Notes under the pieces: generated by a model
Database searches by the model: none
What the model saw: only the letters and a program-made list of their open reading frames with translations
Told to the model about the DNA's origin: nothing
Shown: one piece after another, positions 44,185-51,320 of the stretch
Numbering within the stretch: position 1 is the first letter of the stretch
Layout: the number at the start of each line of letters is the position of its first letter
Made by a program: the position numbers and the translations under genes
Origin: Aeromonas aquatica
GTDB taxonomy: Bacteria > Pseudomonadota > Gammaproteobacteria > Enterobacterales > Aeromonadaceae
Length of the DNA stretch: 64,000 nt
Direction: 5' to 3'
Assembly (NCBI RefSeq): GCF_000764655.1
Contig: NZ_JRGL01000021.1
Coordinates: 1-64,000, forward strand

Positions 44185-44457
44185 GTAGAGCCTTTAATTG
44201 CAAAACCCGGAAAGGTAAAGGACTGTGGCCATCCGATTCCCAATCCGGGCTTAACAAACGTACTTAAATACGCATTCACAACATCGATATGATGTCGGCC
44301 ACGAATGTCAGATATGATATATGATACCATCATCGCAGGAGTGTTCGACGTGAGTCTACTAGCCATCTGCGGCCATGCAAGTCGTCTGCTAGCCAGTGTA
44401 CTGGTGCGCGTTCTACTTGACAGCTTGTGATACACCTTACTTCCTAAATAAGTAAGC
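44185..44457 (-). ncRNA. Candidate DRT2 noncoding RNA (template for cDNA synthesis)
   Basis: Between a promoter at 44464-44492 and the RT start codon lies about 270 nt, the size I recall for the characterised Klebsiella DRT2 RNA (about 280 nt). The predicted 5' end opens with a hairpin of CTTACTT and AAGTAAG (44456-44436). Near the 3' end, CCCGGA pairs with TCCGGG (about 44248-44207), extended by A-T pairs. Two ACA triplets, at 44428-44426 and 44308-44306, lie exactly 120 nt apart. GGTGT just before the first can pair with ACATC after the second, which would bring them together. The ends are predictions; transcription has not been shown. Confidence 0.75.
44306..44425 (+). other. neo: Predicted neo repeat unit: 120-nt template encoding an endless 40-codon frame
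   Basis: Read on the strand opposite to the RNA, the frame beginning TCA at 44308 is open through the unit. In the chromosome it is closed at once by TGA (44428-44430) and upstream by TGA (44290-44292). If the RT jumps between the two ACA triplets, TTG-TGA becomes TTG-TCA and the frame continues without end, because 120 is divisible by 3. Each 40-residue repeat is hydrophobic and helix-prone (for example VSLLAICGHASRLLASVLV). The same joint builds a promoter (TTGACA at 44417-44422, 17 bases, TATGAT at 44320-44325). AGGAG (44338-44342) then precedes a GTG start at 44350. Expected role: a growth-arresting protein made only after infection. Confidence 0.72.
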
Positions 44458-44463
44458 GAAGTC

Positions 44464-44492
44464 ATAATAAATTGTGATGAGAGCTAACACAA
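44464..44492 (-). promoter_or_regulatory. Predicted promoter of the DRT2 RNA-RT transcript
   Basis: On the minus strand TTGTGT (44492-44487) and TATTAT (44469-44464) are separated by exactly 17 bases. The predicted start, near 44457, falls at the base of the first hairpin of the RNA, which supports both calls. Confidence 0.6.
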
Positions 44493-44568
44493 TAAAATAT
44501 TGTCTATATATATTGAGCTTTGCACTCCACCTCGTAAAACAACTTTTTATATTTTAAAAGTTTCGTAT

Positions 44569-44638
44569 GTTGGGCTTCGCAGGCTCAGCACCAACCTACC
44601 GATTGTGTAGGTTGTGGTTGAGCGAAGCGAAGCCCAAC
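44569..44638. repeat. REP-like palindromic element at the island edge
   Basis: GTTGGGCTTCGC (44569-44580) and its exact complement GCGAAGCCCAAC (44627-44638) enclose an inner dyad AACCTAC (44593-44599) / GTAGGTT (44607-44613). The whole can form a long cruciform. Elements with this TGGGCTTCGC core are common dispersed repeats in proteobacteria. It marks the right end of the AT-rich DRT2 island. Confidence 0.75.
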
Positions 44639-44663
44639 GTTTACCGTCAAATCTCTTTTTTCC

Positions 44664-44785
44664 TCCCCTCATCCCCAGCCCTTCTCCTCCTTTTTTAATA
44701 AACGGGAGAAGGGAGCAATACCGTTACCGCTGTCCGATTACGCTTCGCTAATCGAACTTACGAGAGGGCCAGGGTGAGGGGCCAA
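44664..44785. repeat. Imperfect inverted repeat, MITE- or REP-like
   Basis: CCCCTCATCCCCAGCCCTTCTC near 44664 faces GAGAGGGCCAGGGTGAGGGG ending near 44783, with an inner GGGAGAAGGGAGC. This is a dispersed type of non-coding element. Together with the neighbouring REP-like repeat it fills the gap to the VOC gene. No target-site duplication was established. Confidence 0.5.
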
Positions 44786-44793
44786 CCAAGGGG

Positions 44794-45192
44794 CTAAACA
44801 GTCAGCTCCAGCCGGTTGCCTTCGGGATCGAGGAAGGTGCTCTCGTAATAGCCATCGCCGGTCCAGCGGGGGCCGTCCAGGTGTTTCACCTCGGCCCCCT
44901 TCAGCAGCTTGAGGCGGGCTGTCATCTTGTCCACCGCCTCCGCGCTGCCGAGGGCGAAGGCGATATGGGCCAGCCCCTGCAGCGGGTGCGGCAGGCTCAA
45001 ATCCGCCGGGAAGAGGATGGGGGTGTGCATCAGCTCCAGGTTGGCGCCCTCCTCGAAGCGGATAAAGTAGGAGCTGAACTGCTTGGTCGGATTGTGGTAG
45101 CGCTCATTCGCCTGCCCGCCAAACAGGGTGCAGTAGAATGCCTTGAGTGCCTCCAGATCCTGCGCCCAGATGGCAACGTGATGGATGTGCAT
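44794..45192 (-). CDS. VOC-superfamily (glyoxalase/bleomycin resistance-like) protein
   Basis: The 132-residue protein starts MHIHHVAIWAQDLEALKAFYCTLFGG, a typical VOC first module with a metal-ligand histidine. It ends GYYESTFLDPEGNRLELTV, the second module with the Glu ligand. AAAGGAGA precedes the chosen start at 45192. Family members include glyoxalase I and dioxygenases; the reaction here is unknown. It is divergent from an AraC-family gene, which may regulate it. Confidence 0.85.
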   Translation of the reverse strand: MHIHHVAIWAQDLEALKAFYCTLFGGQANERYHNPTKQFSSYFIRFEEGANLELMHTPILFPADLSLPHPLQGLAHIAFALGSAEAVDKMTARLKLLKGAEVKHLDGPRWTGDGYYESTFLDPEGNRLELTV

Positions 45193-45249
45193 GGCCTGTC
45201 TCCTTTGAGTTGATGCCCTTGATGTTATGCTCTGGCCTAATCCTTCGAC

Positions 45250-46188
45250 ATGGCTGAGCCCGTCCTGATGATGTCTAAAACTGCCAATCTGGAAGTGATC
45301 GAAGTCTCCCCCGACTGCCGCGAGCAGATCTGCTGCGACAGCCTGTTGCCCGCGCTCGCACAAGAGCGGGTGTGGCTGGCGGGCCATTCCCGCTTGCAAA
45401 CCCACTATCGGATCGAACGCCGCTTCGCGGACGTGCACTGTTTCTTGATCACCCTGGGCGGTGAGGGGGAGGTGCTGATCGGTGAGCGCTATGAGCGGCT
45501 TGTCAGCGGAGAGTGGGCGCTGATCCCGGCGGGCCAGCCGCTCTACTATCGGTTAGCAGAGACGCAGTTGCCAGAGACCGGGTTACCGGAGCCGCAGTCC
45601 GTAGAGGAGAATGGCGGCTGGGATCTGCTATGGCTGCTGCTGCACAAGGGCTCCCCCTGGGATGCCTTCGCAAGCCATCCCCGCCTCGGCTGCACCTCCC
45701 AACAGGCCACCCTGCTGCATACCCTGGAGAACCTCTATGCGGAGCAGGAGCGCCATCAGGACCCGTTGCTCAGCGCACTCCTGGTGGAGCAACTCGGCTT
45801 CTATCTGCGCCGCCTGTTGCAAAAAGGGGAGGGGCAGAAGCGTGGCGAGCGGTTGGCACTGCGGCTGGAACTGTTATTGAAAGAGGCGCCGACCGAATGC
45901 TGGGACATAGGGCGGATGGCCGGGGCGCTGCACCTCTCCGAGCGCCAGCTCTATCGGCTCTGCCAGCAGCATTTTTCACTGGCCCCCATGGCGCTGCTGC
46001 AATGGCTGCGGTTGCAACGGGCCGCCCTGCTGCTGGCCAGTCGAGGCGATCCGGTCAAGGAAGTAGCGAGGCTGTGTGGCTTCAAGAACGAGTACCACTT
46101 CTCCACCGCCTTCAAGCGCCAGCACGGGCTGGCCCCCAGCCATTACCGCAACTTGCACCATCCCGGCTTTAAAACCGGACAGGGCTGA
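45250..46188 (+). CDS. AraC-family transcriptional regulator
   Basis: Residues about 25-120 form a cupin-like sensor (FLITLGGEGEVLIGERYERLVSGEWALIPAGQPLYYR), and about 205-305 the double helix-turn-helix (LHLSERQLYRLCQQHFSLAPMALLQWLRLQRAALLL and EVARLCGFKNEYHFSTAFKRQHGLAPSHYR). The layout is that of sugar- or effector-responsive AraC activators. The start could also be the ATG pair at 45268-45273, since no ribosome site is clear. It is divergent from the VOC gene. Confidence 0.86.
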   Translation: MAEPVLMMSKTANLEVIEVSPDCREQICCDSLLPALAQERVWLAGHSRLQTHYRIERRFADVHCFLITLGGEGEVLIGERYERLVSGEWALIPAGQPLYYRLAETQLPETGLPEPQSVEENGGWDLLWLLLHKGSPWDAFASHPRLGCTSQQATLLHTLENLYAEQERHQDPLLSALLVEQLGFYLRRLLQKGEGQKRGERLALRLELLLKEAPTECWDIGRMAGALHLSERQLYRLCQQHFSLAPMALLQWLRLQRAALLLASRGDPVKEVARLCGFKNEYHFSTAFKRQHGLAPSHYRNLHHPGFKTGQG

Positions 46189-46359
46189 GCGTTGCTGGCT
46201 GAATTTTGCTCACATGGATCTGGGTTTGGCCGATAACGATCACGACGGATCCCGGGGGATGTCACGAACAAGATGGGCTGGAGAAGATGCCTCGGGCTTC
46301 TACACTCAATGTTTGGATCTTCGCGCCGGCGGAGATTAAGAGGAAAAGGATGATCTCGC

Positions 46360-47361
46360 ATGGAGCTGGAAACGGACAGGATAAGGATTTCTGACGTCAG
46401 CGAGGGGGTGGTGCATGGCATCCTCGAGGTGATCAGTGAAGGCATCTGGGACTGGAATGCCAACACCGGCTTCGTCTACCGCAACCCCGGCTGGTACCGG
46501 ATGCTGGGGTATGAGCCGCATTCGCTCAACAACACCGTATTCACCTGGGAGAACGTGATCCATCCCGAGGATCTGGCGCGGGTGATGGCCTGCTTCGACG
46601 CCTACCTGAGCGGTGAGGCGGCCACTTACAAGGTCGAGTACCGTTGCCGCTGTCAGGGGGGCGACTTCGTCTGGATCGAGGATTACGGCCGGGTCATCAC
46701 GCGCAACCCCGATGGATCTGTGGCCCGCATGATAGGGGCACACCGCGATATTCATGCCCAGAAGCAGCTCTATGCAAGGCTGGAGCTGCACAACCGCTCG
46801 CTGGAGCAGCAAGTGGTGGAGCGCACCGCCGAGCTGGAGCGGCTCAACCGGGAGTTGCAACGCCAGGTGGAGGAGAATCGCCGTCTGGCGGAAACGGATT
46901 CCCTGACCGGTGCCGCCAGCCGTTATCGGCTGGAGCAGACTATACGGCTGGAATATGAGCGGGCCAGGCGCTTCAAGGAGCCTTTCTCCGTCGTCGCTAT
47001 GGATGTGGACAATTTCAAGCAGATCAACGATCGCTACGGCCACGGCGTCGGCGACCTGACCCTGATCGACATAGTGCGGCTGACGCGGGGCTGCATCCGC
47101 GAGATCGACTTGCTGGCCCGTTGGGGGGGCGACGAGTTCATGCTGGTCCTGCCCAATACCCGTCTGGTGGATGCCCATGTGGTTGCCGAGAAGCTGCGCC
47201 AGCAGCTGGGTCATGCCAGGGTCAAGGGGCAGGAGCCGATCACCATGAGCTTCGGTCTGGTCGAGTCTCAGCCGGAGGAGGCCCTGAGTCAGCTGATGGC
47301 GAGGGTAGACAGGGCGCTCTATCAGGCCAAGCTGGCGGGCAAGGATCAGCTCTGCGGTTAG
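46360..47361 (+). CDS. PAS-GGDEF diguanylate cyclase
   Basis: The 333-residue cytoplasmic enzyme has a PAS domain of the PAS_3 type (about 20-135, with WDWNANTGFVYRNPGWYRMLGYEP). A coiled-coil linker follows (about 140-180, LEQQVVERTAELERLNRELQRQVEENRRL), then a GGDEF domain. The active site is GGDEF at 256-260, and an intact RxxD inhibitory site (REID) precedes it, so it should be product-inhibited, unlike the cyclase at 21551. The input signal of the PAS domain is unknown. Confidence 0.9.
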   Translation: MELETDRIRISDVSEGVVHGILEVISEGIWDWNANTGFVYRNPGWYRMLGYEPHSLNNTVFTWENVIHPEDLARVMACFDAYLSGEAATYKVEYRCRCQGGDFVWIEDYGRVITRNPDGSVARMIGAHRDIHAQKQLYARLELHNRSLEQQVVERTAELERLNRELQRQVEENRRLAETDSLTGAASRYRLEQTIRLEYERARRFKEPFSVVAMDVDNFKQINDRYGHGVGDLTLIDIVRLTRGCIREIDLLARWGGDEFMLVLPNTRLVDAHVVAEKLRQQLGHARVKGQEPITMSFGLVESQPEEALSQLMARVDRALYQAKLAGKDQLCG

Positions 47362-47490
47362 GTTCTGTCTTTTGCCGCCATCAAGATGCACCCTTCCCCC
47401 CCGAATGCGGCTTGACCTTGGGTTCAACTTGACTCCGACCCGGCTCACTGGTCTGATGCGCGCTCTTTCATTCCTGTGAGATGTATCTTA

Positions 47491-47910
47491 ATGAAGAAGT
47501 GCCTCCTGATTGCCCTGACCGCCCTGCCTCTGGTTGCCCACGCCGGCCTGATGGATTCCCTGACCGATACCGTTACCAGCAGTGTCACCAGCAGCGCCAA
47601 GACGATGGCTGGCACCGCCATGGACAGCGCCTCCAACGAAGCGATCAAGAAAGCGCTGGATATCAAGGAAGGCGGCTCCAACAAGCAGGCCATCAAGGAC
47701 AAGCTGGGCGCCCCGGCCAGCACCCAGACCGAAGCCGGCCTGGAAGTGTGGACCTATGATCTGGGTGCCCTGAACAAGGTTTCCCCCATGTTGGCCGAGA
47801 CCACCAAGACCCTGTTCAAGGATACCGAAGCCGCTCAGAAGAACGTCCTCATCAAGTTCGAAGGCGAGACCGTCAAGACCCTGAATCTGGCTGACAAAAC
47901 CAAGGCCTGA
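47491..47910 (+). CDS. Small exported protein with SmpA/BamE-like segment
   Basis: The 139-residue product has a signal peptide (MKKCLLIALTALPLVAHA). A Ser/Thr/Ala-rich segment follows, then AIKDKLGAPASTQTEAGLEVWTYDLG, which resembles the fold signature of SmpA/OmlA (BamE-like) proteins. There is no lipobox, so it is probably soluble in the periplasm. The start at 47491 begins the signal peptide exactly. It is monocistronic with a strong terminator. Function unknown. Confidence 0.65.
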   Translation: MKKCLLIALTALPLVAHAGLMDSLTDTVTSSVTSSAKTMAGTAMDSASNEAIKKALDIKEGGSNKQAIKDKLGAPASTQTEAGLEVWTYDLGALNKVSPMLAETTKTLFKDTEAAQKNVLIKFEGETVKTLNLADKTKA

Positions 47911-47930
47911 GTCTGAACGACGTGCATGAG

Positions 47931-47957
47931 AAAGGGGCCAAGAGGCCCCTTTTTGCT
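47931..47957 (+). terminator. Terminator after the small exported protein gene
   Basis: AAAGGGGCC and GGCCCCTTT form a 9-bp stem around a four-base loop, followed by T residues. Confidence 0.88.
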
Positions 47958-48015
47958 GGTCGATGCTTACCGCTACCGCTGTTCGGTCTGCAACGGATGG
48001 GGGTCAGAAACGACA

Positions 48016-48037
48016 GAGGGTGGCCTTGGCCACCCTC
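48016..48037. terminator. Inverted repeat after the Met/His-rich protein gene
   Basis: GAGGGTGGCC and GGCCACCCTC form a perfect 10-bp stem with a TT centre, 19 bases downstream of the minus-strand stop at 48056. The T tract is weak. Confidence 0.65.
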
Positions 48038-48055
48038 TCTGGTATCCGGAGCTGC

Positions 48056-48421
48056 TTACTGGTTTGCTTCGGCGAACTGCTTCATCACTTCGGCGTGCTT
48101 GGTCATGCCATCGGCACGCAGGCCCAGGTTCTTGATGAACTCGGCCTTCTTGGCCGGATCCTCGATCTTGTCATAGCGCTGCTGCAGATGAGTCTGGATT
48201 TGCTCCGGGGTCATGTTCTGCATGCGGGCCATCTTGTCGTGGCGGCCCCCATGGTGTTTGCCGCCCATCATGCCGGAGCCATCCATGGGGCAACCCTCTG
48301 GTTTGGCCGTGGCGGCAGCTGCGGGCTGGGCCGTGGTCACGGCTTCGCTGGCGGCATAGGCGCCAAGGGGCAGGCCGAGGATCAGGGTGGCGGTCAGCAG
48401 GGTCTTGGTCAGATTTTTCAT
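48056..48421 (-). CDS. Exported Met/His-rich small protein
   Basis: The 121-residue product has a signal peptide (to about residue 23, GAYA-AS) and a Met/His/Gly-rich stretch (CPMDGSGMMGGKHHGGRHDKM, about 44-64). A charged helical region, MTPEQIQTHLQQRYDKIEDPAKKAEFIKNL, follows. The first part suggests metal binding. The second superficially recalls Spy/CpxP-type periplasmic chaperones, but the LTxxQ motifs are not clear. It is divergent from a two-component system, the arrangement seen for cpxP and cpxRA. Confidence 0.65.
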   Translation of the reverse strand: MKNLTKTLLTATLILGLPLGAYAASEAVTTAQPAAAATAKPEGCPMDGSGMMGGKHHGGRHDKMARMQNMTPEQIQTHLQQRYDKIEDPAKKAEFIKNLGLRADGMTKHAEVMKQFAEANQ

Positions 48422-48621
48422 GGGTAACTCCTGTCGGATGAATACGGGTAGAGGCTCTTTCGCCTTGGTATCCAGTAAACACCGTGGAAGTGTCTGAATT
48501 TTGCCAGTTGGAGCCTATTTTGTAGCAGAGTGTGGCATCCTGCCGCTCTGGCACAGTTTGACATAATACGCCCGGTTGATTTTCGTATAATCGCTCCAGC
48601 TCGAACACGGGAGAGACAGTG

Positions 48622-49344
48622 ATGAACCAAGGTAGCCCTCATATTCTGGTGGTCGATGACCACAGCGAGATCCGCGATCTGCTGAAACGCTTTCTGGAAC
48701 AACACGGGATGCGGGTCAGCTGTGCCCGCGATGGCAAGGAGATGAAGCGGCTGCTGGACGAGCGGGAATTCGATCTGCTGGTGCTGGATCTGATGATGCC
48801 AGGGGAAGATGGCCTGACCCTGTGCCGCGAGCTGCGGGTGAAATCCCGTCTGCCCATCATTATGCTCACCGCCATGGGAGAGGAGACGGATCGCATCATA
48901 GGGCTGGAGATGGGGGCCGATGACTATCTCGCCAAGCCGTTCAATCCCCGTGAGTTACTGGCCCGGATCAAGGCAGTGATGCGCCGCACTCAGGCTGAGC
49001 CCCAGCCTGCACCGGACACCCTGACCCGGGATCTGCGTTTCGATCGCTGGTTGCTCGATATCAATCGCCGGGAACTGGTGGATGAGGACGGTGTGGGAAT
49101 GAGCCTCTCCACCGCCGAGTTCGATCTGCTGAAGGTGTTCCTCGAGCGGCCCCAGCGGGTGCTGAGCCGGGATCAGTTGCTGGACTTAGCCCGTGGCCGT
49201 GAGGCGGTGGCCTTCGATCGCGCCGTCGATACCCTGGTGAGCCGGCTGCGGCGCAAGCTGGAGCGGGATCCCAAGAATCCCGAGCTCATCAAGACCATCT
49301 GGGGTGGCGGTTACCTGTTTGCCGCCGACGTGACGCAGGAGTGA
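48622..49344 (+). CDS. OmpR-family response regulator
   Basis: The 240-residue protein has a receiver domain (residues about 6-120) with the acidic pocket VVDD, phospho-acceptor Asp56 in LLVLDLMMPGEDG, Thr in MLTAMG and Lys in AKPF. A winged-helix DNA-binding domain follows (about 140-235, ending LIKTIWGGGYLFAADV). The ATG at 48622 is preferred over the GTG one codon earlier, given the GGAGAG spacing. The histidine kinase gene follows after 4 bases. The divergent Met/His-rich protein gene is its likeliest target. Confidence 0.92.
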   Translation: MNQGSPHILVVDDHSEIRDLLKRFLEQHGMRVSCARDGKEMKRLLDEREFDLLVLDLMMPGEDGLTLCRELRVKSRLPIIMLTAMGEETDRIIGLEMGADDYLAKPFNPRELLARIKAVMRRTQAEPQPAPDTLTRDLRFDRWLLDINRRELVDEDGVGMSLSTAEFDLLKVFLERPQRVLSRDQLLDLARGREAVAFDRAVDTLVSRLRRKLERDPKNPELIKTIWGGGYLFAADVTQE

Positions 49345-49348
49345 GCCG

Positions 49349-50740
49349 GTGGCCATGATCAAGCAACTCTGCTCCAGAGTCTTGCCAAAGGGGCTGACCG
49401 GCCAGATCGTGCTGGTTGCCCTGGTGGGGCTGGTGTTGATCCAACTGCTCAGCATCCAGATCTACCGCTCGGATCGGGAAGAGGCGCTCGGCTACGTCAA
49501 CAGTCGCAATGCCATGCAACGGATCGTCTCTGTGGTGCGGCTGCTCACCCTTTCGCCCCCCTCGCTCTATCACGAGATCCTGAAGGCGAGCCGCAGCGAA
49601 ACCTTGCTGCTGCGCCTCGCCGACGAGCCGTTGCAGCCGGATAACCGTAGCCCCCGTTTCGAGAAGCTGGTGCGGGCCAAGCTCGACTATCCGCCGCAGC
49701 TGGCGGTGGAGATCAGTGCCGAGCTGAAGCAGGAGTTCCAGCGCAGCCAGGCCTGGCGGCATCATAACCGCATGATGAAGGATCGCGGCGGCATGCCGCC
49801 ACCTCAGGACATGCGGCTCTATGGCTCCATCCAGTTGCCAAACGGCGGCTGGCTGCAATTCAGCTCTTTGGTGGACAAGGAGTCGGCGAGCTGGTCCTGG
49901 CAGACCACCCTCAACCTGCTGTTGGTGGCGAGCCTGGTGATAGGCCTGATGATCTGGCTGTTCCGCCGGGCCACCCTGCCGCTCAAGCTGCTGGCCGCCA
50001 ATGCGGATCGGCTGGGGCGCGGGGAGGACATAGAACCATTGCGCGAGGAGGGGCCGACCGAGATCCGCGAATCCATTCAGGCCTTCAACCGCATGCACAC
50101 CCGACTCGCTCGCTTCGTGCAGGACAGGACCCGCATGCTGGCCGCCATCTCCCACGATCTGCGTACCCCCATCACCAGCCTGCGGCTGCGCACCGAATTC
50201 CTGAACGACGGGGAGGACAAGGAGCGGATCCAGCAGACCCTGCAGCAGATGGAGCAGATGCTGGCGGCCACCCTGAGCTTTGCCCGGGAAGAGGGGCAAC
50301 AGGAGGCGACCCGTGAGCTGGATCTGGTCAGCCTGTTGGAGAGCCTGTGTGACGACTACGCCGATACCGGTCAGCCAGTCACCTGCCTGGCCGAGGGCAA
50401 GCAGGTCTATGCCTGCCGTGCCAATACCCTGCGGCGGGTGCTGCAAAACCTCATCGGCAATGCCATCAAGTACGCGGGCAGTGCCGAGGTGTCGCTGGAG
50501 CGCGGTGAGGATGAACTGCTGATCCGGGTTTGTGACAGGGGACCGGGCATAGCTGAAAGCCAGCTGGACGAGGTGTTCAAGCCCTTCGTGCGGCTCGATG
50601 AGGCCCGTAATACCGAGTCCGGCAGCGTGGGGCTAGGGCTCGCCATCGCCCGCACCCTGGTGCATCAGCATGGCGGGGAGCTCAGCCTGCACAACCGATC
50701 TCAGGGTGGACTGGAGGCGAGGATCCGCCTGCCGCTGTGA
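49349..50740 (+). CDS. Membrane sensor histidine kinase
   Basis: The 463-residue kinase has a membrane segment (about 17-38), a periplasmic loop (about 40-185) and a second segment (about 188-210). A HAMP linker follows, then a dimerisation domain with phospho-acceptor His269 in AAISHDLRTP, then an ATPase domain with N-box NLIGNAIKYAG, G1 DRGPGI and G2 GSVGLGLAI. The periplasmic loop contains HHNRMMKDRGGMPPPQDM, a His/Met-rich stretch that could sense a metal, matching the neighbouring Met/His-rich protein. The first codon may be GTG at 49349 or ATG at 49355. Confidence 0.9.
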   Translation: MAMIKQLCSRVLPKGLTGQIVLVALVGLVLIQLLSIQIYRSDREEALGYVNSRNAMQRIVSVVRLLTLSPPSLYHEILKASRSETLLLRLADEPLQPDNRSPRFEKLVRAKLDYPPQLAVEISAELKQEFQRSQAWRHHNRMMKDRGGMPPPQDMRLYGSIQLPNGGWLQFSSLVDKESASWSWQTTLNLLLVASLVIGLMIWLFRRATLPLKLLAANADRLGRGEDIEPLREEGPTEIRESIQAFNRMHTRLARFVQDRTRMLAAISHDLRTPITSLRLRTEFLNDGEDKERIQQTLQQMEQMLAATLSFAREEGQQEATRELDLVSLLESLCDDYADTGQPVTCLAEGKQVYACRANTLRRVLQNLIGNAIKYAGSAEVSLERGEDELLIRVCDRGPGIAESQLDEVFKPFVRLDEARNTESGSVGLGLAIARTLVHQHGGELSLHNRSQGGLEARIRLPL

Positions 50741-50761
50741 ACACTGGCCTCAGCAATCGAG

Positions 50762-50788
50762 AGGGTGCCCATCTGGGTGCCCTTTTTT
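50762..50788 (+). terminator. Terminator of the two-component operon
   Basis: AGGGTGCCCA and TGGGTGCCCT form a 10-bp stem with a two-base centre, followed by six T residues. Confidence 0.88.
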
Positions 50789-51030
50789 GTATCCGCGTCC
50801 TGCCCCTGGATGGCTGAGGCTGGCGATCTGGGGTGTAGTCTTCTGGGCGGCTGACTGTGGGAGCTAGCTGGCTGCGAAGCAACGGTCGATGCGAGCTATT
50901 TCGTATCTGGATGGGTAAGGCGGGCAAGCTTGGGCATAGTCACCCGGTGGCTGATCATGCGGTGTCACTGGTCGCGACATTGTGGCTGCCGGGAGGGGAC
51001 GTGAGGAGAGTGCGCCGAAAATCGGGCAAC

Positions 51031-51056
51031 AAAAAACCCGCCTAGGCGGGTTTTTT
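51031..51056. terminator. Terminator downstream of the cold-shock gene
   Basis: AAAAAACCCGCC and GGCGGGTTTTTT form a symmetric 12-bp hairpin with a two-base centre. It can act for the minus-strand csp gene and for anything arriving from the left. Confidence 0.9.
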
Positions 51057-51107
51057 CAATTCTTGCAGAAGGTCTTTCCGATGAACGGGAAGGCTTCCTG
51101 GCTTGAA

Positions 51108-51320
51108 TTACAGACCAACTACGTTGGCAGCAGCCGGGCCTTTCTGGCCTTGCTCGATGGTGAACTCAACGCGCTGACCTTCGTCCAGAGTTTTGAAGCT
51201 GGTGGACTGGATAGCGGAGAAGTGTACGAACACGTCTTTGCCACCGTCAGCAGGGGAGATGAAACCGAAGCCTTTCTCAGCGTTGAAGAACTTTACGGTA
51301 CCAGTCATTTTGTTAGACAT
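51108..51320 (-). CDS. Cold-shock protein of the CspA family
   Basis: The 70-residue single-domain OB-fold protein binds single-stranded RNA and DNA and melts mRNA structure in the cold. RNP1 is KGFGFI and RNP2 is VFVHF. It starts [20 protein letters not shown] at 51320 behind GGAAATTATT. A long untranslated leader rich in A and T is apparent upstream, as expected for cold-inducible csp genes. Which of the several Csp paralogues it is cannot be decided. Confidence 0.93.
   Translation of the reverse strand: MSNKMTGTVKFFNAEKGFGFISPADGGKDVFVHFSAIQSTSFKTLDEGQRVEFTIEQGQKGPAAANVVGL

Noticed and set aside
44181..44465. A 94-codon minus-strand open frame covering the DRT2 RNA and ending ATGA on the RT start
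   Set aside because: It could look like a small protein coupled to the RT, or like neo on the RNA strand. It begins inside the -10 hexamer, before the predicted transcript start, has no ribosome site, and its strand carries no junction promoter. The opposite strand gains promoter, start site and stop removal from the same joint, so I prefer that one.
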